Shown here: positions 1 to 4,177 of the stretch, in pieces
Position numbering within the stretch: the stretch's first letter is position 1
Layout: each line of letters starts with the position of its first letter
From: Sulfurovum sp.
Lineage (GTDB): Bacteria > Campylobacterota > Campylobacteria > Campylobacterales > Sulfurovaceae
Direction: 5' to 3'
DNA length: 5,161 nucleotides
NCBI GenBank assembly: GCA_026985755.1
Contig: JALSPX010000029.1
Location: 1-5,161 of the forward strand
Translations under genes and position numbers: made by a program
Notes under the pieces: model-generated
The model's database searches: none
Seen by the model: the letters and a program-made list of their open reading frames with translations, nothing else
Told to the model about the DNA's origin: nothing

Positions 1-804
1 TACAGCTGCACCGATAGGATCAACGTTCATCTGCTCTGTTTTTAGGGCAATTTTGGCACGTTCTCCTGGAATTCTGGCAGCATTAACAATCTCTACTACA
101 CCATCTGCAATTTCTGGTACTTCTGAAGCCATAAGTGCTTCCAAAAACTTTGGTGATGTTCTTGTCAGTTCTAAGAAAAGTCCATATTGCGGGTCAACAG
201 AAACAAAACGTAAGAGCGCTCTAATACTATCTCCACGTTTGTATGTTTCCCCTTTGATACGATTTCTCAGGCTCATGACACCCTTGAGCTCACCTATCTC
301 TACATAGGTATTGTCATCTGCATCTACACGATTGACTGTACCTAGCATCACAGAACCTACCTTTTCTCTGTATTTTTCAAAGAGGTCTTGTTCGATGCGT
401 CTTTGTACATGGTATTCTAGTTCTTTAAACAGGTTAGCCGATGCAGTACGTCCATGCTCTTCAAGTACAAACTCCTCTTTGAGCTGGTCACCAATCTCTA
501 AAGAGTCATCAAACTCTTTGGCTTCACTAAGAGAGATAAATGCATCTGACGGTACCTTCTCTTTATTTCCCTCTTTGCCTACTTCAATCATGAGTTGTTC
601 ATCGTTATCTGCGACAACAGTAATGACTTTGTTGACGTTATAGGTTTTTGTATCTTCATCCATAATCACTTCAAAATCAGAAGTAAATGTAGTGAGTTTT
701 TTTGCAGTATTTTTTAGTGCATCAATAAAAGCTGCCTGTGCATGCTCTTTGGAGATGTTTTTTTCATGAGCGATTGCTTCGATAATATCTAATATTTTTT
801 CCAT
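1..804 (-). CDS. nusA: Transcription termination/antitermination factor NusA, N-terminal 268 residues (3' end outside window)
   Basis: NusA binds RNA polymerase and nascent RNA in the cytoplasm and modulates pausing, termination and antitermination. I translated the minus strand from the ATG at 804-802; the frame stays open to position 1. Residues 1 to about 125 form the RNAP-binding N-terminal domain (starts MEKILDIIEAIAHEKNISKE). An S1 RNA-binding domain follows at about 148-214 (EKVGSVMLGTVNRVDADDN, GELKGVMS). The NusA signature joining S1 to KH1 lies at about 211-232 (LELTRTSPKFLEAL, then EVPEI). KH1 begins with IPGERAKIALKT at about 245-256 and is cut at VDPIGAAV. The ATG is the only plausible start, because an in-frame TAG lies 24 nt upstream. 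The best Shine-Dalgarno, GAAGGA, sits about 13 nt from the ATG, which is long. The gene is transcribed divergently from the miaB operon. Family identity is secure; the missing part should hold the rest of KH1 and KH2. Confidence 0.97.
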   Translation of the reverse strand, partial: MEKILDIIEAIAHEKNISKEHAQAAFIDALKNTAKKLTTFTSDFEVIMDEDTKTYNVNKVITVVADNDEQLMIEVGKEGNKEKVPSDAFISLSEAKEFDDSLEIGDQLKEEFVLEEHGRTASANLFKELEYHVQRRIEQDLFEKYREKVGSVMLGTVNRVDADDNTYVEIGELKGVMSLRNRIKGETYKRGDSIRALLRFVSVDPQYGLFLELTRTSPKFLEALMASEVPEIADGVVEIVNAARIPGERAKIALKTEQMNVDPIGAAV

Positions 805-909
805 AAGTAAGGCTTGTTCCTTCTAGTAATTGATTTTCATCTTACCGCTACAAGAGGTAACAAAACAGTGTTAAGAACATCTAGGAAGTGGTATTTTTGA
901 AAGTTTGTT

Positions 910-915
910 ATTGTA
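910..915 (-). promoter_or_regulatory. Probable -10 element of the nusA promoter
   Basis: Read on the minus strand this is TACAAT, one mismatch from the sigma-70 consensus TATAAT. It stands in AT-rich DNA about 105 nt upstream of the nusA ATG. No convincing -35 is visible, which is common for vegetative promoters in Campylobacterota. The implied leader of roughly 100 nt contains a small inverted repeat, TTACC/GGTAA, at 842-846 and 856-860. Assignment rests on position and motif only. Confidence 0.4.
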
Positions 916-943
916 CCTAATCAAACCTTTACTGAAAATAAAG

Positions 944-949
944 TATACT
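944..949 (+). promoter_or_regulatory. Probable -10 element of the HP0268-like/miaB operon promoter
   Basis: TATACT is one mismatch from TATAAT and lies 40 nt upstream of the start codon at 990, giving a predicted leader of about 30-35 nt. The DNA upstream is AT-rich without a clear -35. It lies back-to-back with the minus-strand -10 at 910-915, so the two transcripts would diverge from a shared region of about 40 bp and may influence each other. Confidence 0.45.
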
Positions 950-989
950 AAAGCTTACTAATAAAATTTGAAGAGATAAGGTATTATGA

Positions 990-1229
990 ATGAAATTAAA
1001 ACTTGCTAGAACAACACTTAAGGCAAAGCCAAAAACGATTGAACTCAAGAAGATAGAAGAAGAGCTAGCAGATAAATCTATATTTTATTTTGACAAAGAC
1101 AACTCTCATAAAGAGCTCAAGGAGCTTATAGAGTATTTTGAAGAGAAAGGCTTTTCTGTTTATATGAGAGAAGTGAAATATGGTATGGATGAAAATGAAT
1201 ACATCTACGAAGTCCATATCATTGCCTAA
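990..1229 (+). CDS. HP0268-family small protein (79 aa), first gene of the miaB operon
   Basis: This is a small soluble acidic/basic protein. It has a basic start (MKLKLARTTLKAKPK), a charged helix-prone middle (HKELKELIEYFEEKGF, about residues 41-55) and a strand-like end (YIYEVHIIA). There is no signal peptide or membrane segment. Length, start and position just before miaB match the HP0268 family of Helicobacter and Campylobacter. My recollection is that H. pylori HP0268 was reported to have DNA-nicking and RNase activity; whether this protein shares it cannot be judged here. The start at 990 is favoured over the ATG at 986, which gives only a 7-codon ORF ending in TAG. It also has a good Shine-Dalgarno (TAAGG at 977-981) 8 nt upstream. 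Its 3' end overlaps the miaB reading frame, implying coupled translation. Family assignment is by synteny and overall look, so moderate to good. Confidence 0.8.
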   Translation: MKLKLARTTLKAKPKTIELKKIEEELADKSIFYFDKDNSHKELKELIEYFEEKGFSVYMREVKYGMDENEYIYEVHIIA

Positions 1230-2520
1230 AAAACTTTTTATAGAGACGCTTGGCTGTGCTATGAATGTTCGTGACAGCGAACATATGATTGCAGAGCTCA
1301 CCACAAAAGAACCCTACGAACTTACCGAAAACCTCTGCGAAGCTGATCTTATCATTATTAATACCTGTTCTGTACGTGAAAAGCCTGTAGCGAAACTTTT
1401 TTCTGAGATAGGTGTATTTAACAAACATAAAAAAGAGGGTGCCAAGATAGGGGTAGCAGGATGTACCGCTTCACATTTGGGCAAAGAGATTATCAAACGT
1501 GCCCCTGCAGTAGACTTTGTACTGGGGGCTAGAAATGTCTCTAAAATCACGGAAGTAGTTGATAAAAAACATGCTGTAGAAGTGAGTACCGATTTTGATG
1601 AGAGTACCTATGCTTTTGGCGAGTATCGAAGCAATCCCTTTAAGGCAATGGTCAATATCTCTATAGGCTGTGACAAATCATGTACCTTTTGTATCGTACC
1701 TGCTACACGTGGAGATGAGATTTCTATTCCTTCTGACCTTATTGTCCAAGAGATAACAAAAGCAGTTAATACGGGTGCTAAAGAAGTAATGCTTCTTGGG
1801 CAAAATGTAAACAACTATGGGAGACGCTTTGGTAGCAGTGAAGAGTCATGTGACTTTACGCAGCTTCTACAAAAAATATCTAAAATAGAAGGTTTGGAGC
1901 GTATACGTTTTACCTCTCCTCACCCTTTACATATGGATGATGCATTTTTACAAGAGTTTGCGAATAATCCCAAAATATGCAAGCAGATACACGTACCCTT
2001 ACAGTCAGGTTCAAGTAAACTACTTAAAGAGATGAAGTGTGGGTACACCAAAGAGAACTTCCTTAACCGTTGTGAAAAAATTCGTGCCTTATGCCCTGAA
2101 GCGACTATCTCTACAGATATCATTGTAGGCTTTCCTAATGAGAGTGATGCAGACTTTGAAGATACGATGGATGTACTGGAAAAGGTACGTTTTGAACAGA
2201 TGTTCTCGTTTAAATACTCACCACGCCCACATACAGAAGCTGCAATGTTTGAAAACCAAATAGACAATGCAGTAGCAGGTGAACGCCTCACAAGATTGCA
2301 GGCAAGACACACAGAAATCCTCGATGAGATTATGGATGCACAAATGGGTGCTATACACAAAGTCTATTTTGATGAGCTCAAACCTAACGGAAGAGTCTCT
2401 GGACGAAGTGATGATGGTAAACTTTTCTTTGTAGAAGGTAGTGAAGAACTTCTTGGGAAAATCGTTGATGTGAAGGTGACCAAAATATCTAGAGGTGCAC
2501 TAGAGGGTGTGCTTGTTTAA
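1180..2520 (+). CDS. miaB: tRNA-2-methylthio-N6-dimethylallyladenosine synthase MiaB
   Basis: MiaB is a radical-SAM methylthiotransferase. It converts i6A37 (made by MiaA) to ms2i6A37 next to the anticodon of tRNAs reading UNN codons. Numbered from 1180, the UPF0004 domain carries the three auxiliary-cluster cysteines C26 (TLGCAMN), C63 (NTCSVRE) and C95 (AGCTASH). The radical-SAM CxxxCxxC cysteines are C164, C168 and C171. Further family motifs are LLGQNVNNYG (205-214), RIRFTSPHP (241-249) and HVPLQSGS (271-278). A TRAM domain occupies roughly the last 60 residues. The family motif MKRGYT reads MKCGYT (285-290). The start is uncertain. ATG 1180 has AGAAG 6 nt upstream. ATG 1195 is also possible, and TTG 1219 would give MPKKLFIETLGCAMN, closest to relatives. 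Overlap with the upstream gene is 50, 35 or 11 nt respectively. The product is certain. Confidence 0.97.
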   Translation: MVWMKMNTSTKSISLPKKLFIETLGCAMNVRDSEHMIAELTTKEPYELTENLCEADLIIINTCSVREKPVAKLFSEIGVFNKHKKEGAKIGVAGCTASHLGKEIIKRAPAVDFVLGARNVSKITEVVDKKHAVEVSTDFDESTYAFGEYRSNPFKAMVNISIGCDKSCTFCIVPATRGDEISIPSDLIVQEITKAVNTGAKEVMLLGQNVNNYGRRFGSSEESCDFTQLLQKISKIEGLERIRFTSPHPLHMDDAFLQEFANNPKICKQIHVPLQSGSSKLLKEMKCGYTKENFLNRCEKIRALCPEATISTDIIVGFPNESDADFEDTMDVLEKVRFEQMFSFKYSPRPHTEAAMFENQIDNAVAGERLTRLQARHTEILDEIMDAQMGAIHKVYFDELKPNGRVSGRSDDGKLFFVEGSEELLGKIVDVKVTKISRGALEGVLV

Positions 2521-2530
2521 GCAACATGAT

Positions 2531-3154
2531 ATGAAATCATTTTTACGTAAAGTTGGGCAGGTAGTGCTCCCTCCTGTGGCATATGTGATGATGCGTTTTA
2601 TCTGGTGGAGTAGTAAAAAACATTTTCACCATGCTGAAGCGATAGCAGATGAACAGCATGTCTGTGTAACATGGCATAGTGAACTGCTTATGACCCCACA
2701 AGCGTACAGACAGATACATAAAACACAAGCAGCTTCGGCTATTATCTCTTCTCATTTTGATGGTTCGCTGATTGCTGGCACATTGGCACTATTGAAGATA
2801 CGCGCATTGAGAGGTTCTAGCAAAAAAGGGGCAAGACAGGTACTGCTACAAGCCTTTAAAAGTATAAAGGCAGGAGAAGAAGTACTCATTACTCCTGATG
2901 GTCCACGTGGACCTAGACATGCTATGAGTGATGGAGCGATAGGGATTGCTCTAAAAAGTAAGCTTCCTATTTTTGTGATGAACTATACAGCCAAGGACTA
3001 TTGGCAGTTAAATTCATGGGACAAGTTTGTCATACCTAAACCCTTTGGAACGATTGATTTTTATATTCAACGTATTTCACTAGAAGGTATGGAGCTTGAA
3101 GAGGCCAAAGTCTATTTGAGAGAGAAGATGTTGGAACACACAATCCTTGAATGA
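2531..3154 (+). CDS. lpxJ: DUF374 lipid A late acyltransferase, LpxJ type
   Basis: The product is 207 aa and belongs to the DUF374 acyltransferase family. In H. pylori the member in the same context (after HP0268 and miaB, Jhp0255/HP0270) was named LpxJ, a late acyltransferase that adds a secondary acyl chain to lipid A. Residues about 10-27 (VVLPPVAYVMMRFIWWSS) look like a membrane anchor at the inner face of the inner membrane. Family motifs follow in order: TWHSELL (47-53), SHFDGSLIAG (74-83), RALRGSSKKG (91-100), TPDGPRGPRH (121-130) and SWDKFVIPKPFG (162-173). The H75/D77 pair replaces the HxxxxD spacing of LpxL/LpxM. I chose ATG 2531, 10 nt after the miaB stop. GTG 2507 or TTG 2513, which overlap miaB, are possible and would add 8 or 6 residues. 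The stop TGA lies in a heptanucleotide repeat. The family is sure; the exact acyl substrate is inferred. Confidence 0.88.
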   Translation: MKSFLRKVGQVVLPPVAYVMMRFIWWSSKKHFHHAEAIADEQHVCVTWHSELLMTPQAYRQIHKTQAASAIISSHFDGSLIAGTLALLKIRALRGSSKKGARQVLLQAFKSIKAGEEVLITPDGPRGPRHAMSDGAIGIALKSKLPIFVMNYTAKDYWQLNSWDKFVIPKPFGTIDFYIQRISLEGMELEEAKVYLREKMLEHTILE

Positions 3155-3180
3155 GAAATGAGAAATGAGAAATGAGAAAT
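3150..3180 (+). repeat. Heptanucleotide tandem repeat, unit AATGAGA, 4.4 copies, at the lpxJ/xer junction
   Basis: Four perfect head-to-tail units start at 3150, 3157, 3164 and 3171, followed by AAT. The array carries the lpxJ stop (TGA 3152-3154) and four ATGs (3151, 3158, 3165, 3172), of which only 3165 opens the recombinase frame. The ATGs at 3151 and 3158 each encode MRNEK then TGA; the one at 3172 encodes MRN then TAG. The same unit, in the same orientation, recurs from 5129 to the right edge. Confidence 0.95.
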
Positions 3181-4001
3181 TAGCTAAATATTCTGAAGAG
3201 TTTTTTGACTATCTGTATGATGTTCGGGGGTATTCTGAGCACTCAGTTACTACGTATGAGATAGCCTTGCGTCAGATGATGGAAGTGAGCCATTTTTATG
3301 AAGAAGAAGGGATGAGTGTACTTGACATTACCCCTTTTCGCTTTGATATTGTCAAAAACAACAAAAAGACGATTGTAAAAAAACTCTCTGCTATACGTTC
3401 TTTTGTAAAGTACTTGGAAGACCAGTGTGGGATCTCCTTAAAACTGATTGGAGATGAGACGATTAAGGTACCTCAGAGCCTTCCTAGACCTATAGAAGAA
3501 CAGTATATAGAGGAAGTGCTTGAAAATGCTAATATAGAGGAGAAACTGCTTATTTCTATGCTTTATGGCTTGGGCTTACGTATCTCAGAGCTTGCACAAC
3601 TCAAATTGGACGATATTAAAGGAGAGTGGATTCAAATTCTTGGTAAAGGCAATAAAGTAAGAGAGCTGCCTTTGCTTCCAGAGTTACAACACCTAATAGC
3701 ACACTATCTCAAAGAGAAAATACCTAAAAAGTATCTTTTTGAAAAAGGGAATGCTCCTATGAATGTGGCACAACTTCGTTACATCATCACCAAACTTTTT
3801 AAAGCAGCAGGCATCAAAGCCACCCCCCACCAATTACGCCACTCTTTTGCCACTCACTTACTCAACAATGGTGCACGTATCGCCGATGTCTCTGAGCTAC
3901 TTGGGCATGAAACCATGGCAACGACACAAGTCTATACTAAGTTAGGATCTGTGAAGAAAATGCAAGAGTATATGAAGGCGCACCCACTTGCTAGTAAGTG
4001 A
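3165..4001 (+). CDS. Xer-like tyrosine recombinase (278 aa)
   Basis: This is a tyrosine site-specific recombinase, likely a chromosomal Xer-type enzyme that resolves DNA at a dif-like site. The N-terminal SAM-like core-binding domain spans about residues 8-90 (YSEEFFDYLYDVRGYSEHSV; SAIRSFVKYLED). The catalytic domain is about 105-270. The full catalytic set is visible: R139 (LGLRISEL), the lysine of GKGNK (160-164), H222 and R225 (HQLRHSFATHLL), H248 (LLGHETMATTQ) and nucleophile Y257 (VYTKLGSV). At 278 aa it is near XerC/XerD size (about 300) and clearly shorter than the roughly 355-aa XerH of Helicobacter and Campylobacter, so I give no symbol. ATG 3165 is forced: an in-frame TGA lies at 3159-3161 and the next ATG would remove part of the N-terminal domain. 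Its first five residues, MRNEK, come from the repeat. It follows lpxJ by 10 nt, as the last gene of the operon. Confidence 0.9.
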   Translation: MRNEKLAKYSEEFFDYLYDVRGYSEHSVTTYEIALRQMMEVSHFYEEEGMSVLDITPFRFDIVKNNKKTIVKKLSAIRSFVKYLEDQCGISLKLIGDETIKVPQSLPRPIEEQYIEEVLENANIEEKLLISMLYGLGLRISELAQLKLDDIKGEWIQILGKGNKVRELPLLPELQHLIAHYLKEKIPKKYLFEKGNAPMNVAQLRYIITKLFKAAGIKATPHQLRHSFATHLLNNGARIADVSELLGHETMATTQVYTKLGSVKKMQEYMKAHPLASK

Positions 4002-4053
4002 GTGCAAGAAATAAGAAAATATATTTCCTATGGCTAGAGGGGGGATTGGGCAT
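3991..4053 (-). other. Possible 20-codon small ORF with a perfect, hairpin-buried Shine-Dalgarno
   Basis: On the minus strand AAGGAGG (4067-4061) is followed by exactly 7 nt and ATG (4053-4051), a textbook ribosome-binding arrangement. The frame encodes MPNPPSSHRK, then a hydrophobic tail YIFLFLALTY, then TAG at 3993-3991. It overlaps the last 11 nt of the recombinase gene on the other strand. The Shine-Dalgarno is in one arm and the ATG in the loop of hairpin A. A -10-like TACAAT on the minus strand (4161-4166) lies about 108 nt upstream of the ATG. I recognise no family. Without conservation data this may be chance. Confidence 0.2.
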
Positions 4054-4093
4054 AACCAATCCTCCTTGTCTATCAGCAAGGCGAATTGGTTAT
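4038..4093. terminator. Two mutually exclusive hairpins in the xer/tilS convergent gap; possible terminator or RNA switch
   Basis: The 176-nt gap between the convergent genes holds two overlapping inverted repeats. Hairpin A pairs 4038-4049 with 4056-4067 (12 bp, two G-T pairs on the plus strand, 6-nt loop). Hairpin B pairs ATAACCAAT (4052-4060) with ATTGGTTAT (4085-4093) and, inside, CCTTG (4064-4068) with CAAGG (4077-4081). The two share 4056-4067, so only one can form at a time. Neither is followed by a U-tract on either strand, so a canonical intrinsic terminator is not shown. The convergent setting makes a bidirectional terminator the simplest reading. No folding energies were computed. 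Confidence 0.4.
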
Positions 4094-4177
4094 TATAATG
4101 TATGATAAAACATATTAAGAAATAATGAAATTGTGAAGCCTTTAATAAGCAACACAAGGTATTGTACTATAAAAGCA

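Noticed and set aside
53..643. Two plus-strand open frames (53-307 and 311-643)
   Set aside because: They are antisense to nusA, serine-rich and low in complexity, with no recognisable motif; they are shadows of the nusA codon pattern.
849..880. Possible 10-codon leader peptide ahead of nusA (MFLTLFCYLL)
   Set aside because: It has no ribosome site and no regulatory codon run, and is short enough to be chance.
1065..2360. Minus-strand open frames opposite the HP0268-like gene and miaB (1065-1304, 1219-1428, 1314-1550, 1608-1814, 1920-2360)
   Set aside because: All lie opposite strongly supported coding sequence and show no family motif or ribosome site.
2543..2755. Minus-strand open frame opposite lpxJ
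   Set aside because: It is antisense to conserved DUF374 coding sequence and has no supporting signal.
3150..3180. CRISPR-like or phage attachment-site reading of the repeat
   Set aside because: Units are 7 bp and contiguous with no spacers, so it is not CRISPR. The surrounding genes are conserved chromosomal genes with no integrase-adjacent tRNA and no cargo.
3763..3945. Plus-strand +1-frame ORF inside the recombinase gene
   Set aside because: It overlaps the catalytic HxxR/H/Y region, which is plainly coded in the other frame.
3942..4157. 71-residue minus-strand open frame across the xer/tilS gap
   Set aside because: It has no Shine-Dalgarno at its start and is rich in aromatic/aliphatic residues as expected from AT-rich noncoding DNA. 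The 20-codon ORF in another frame has the better start signal.
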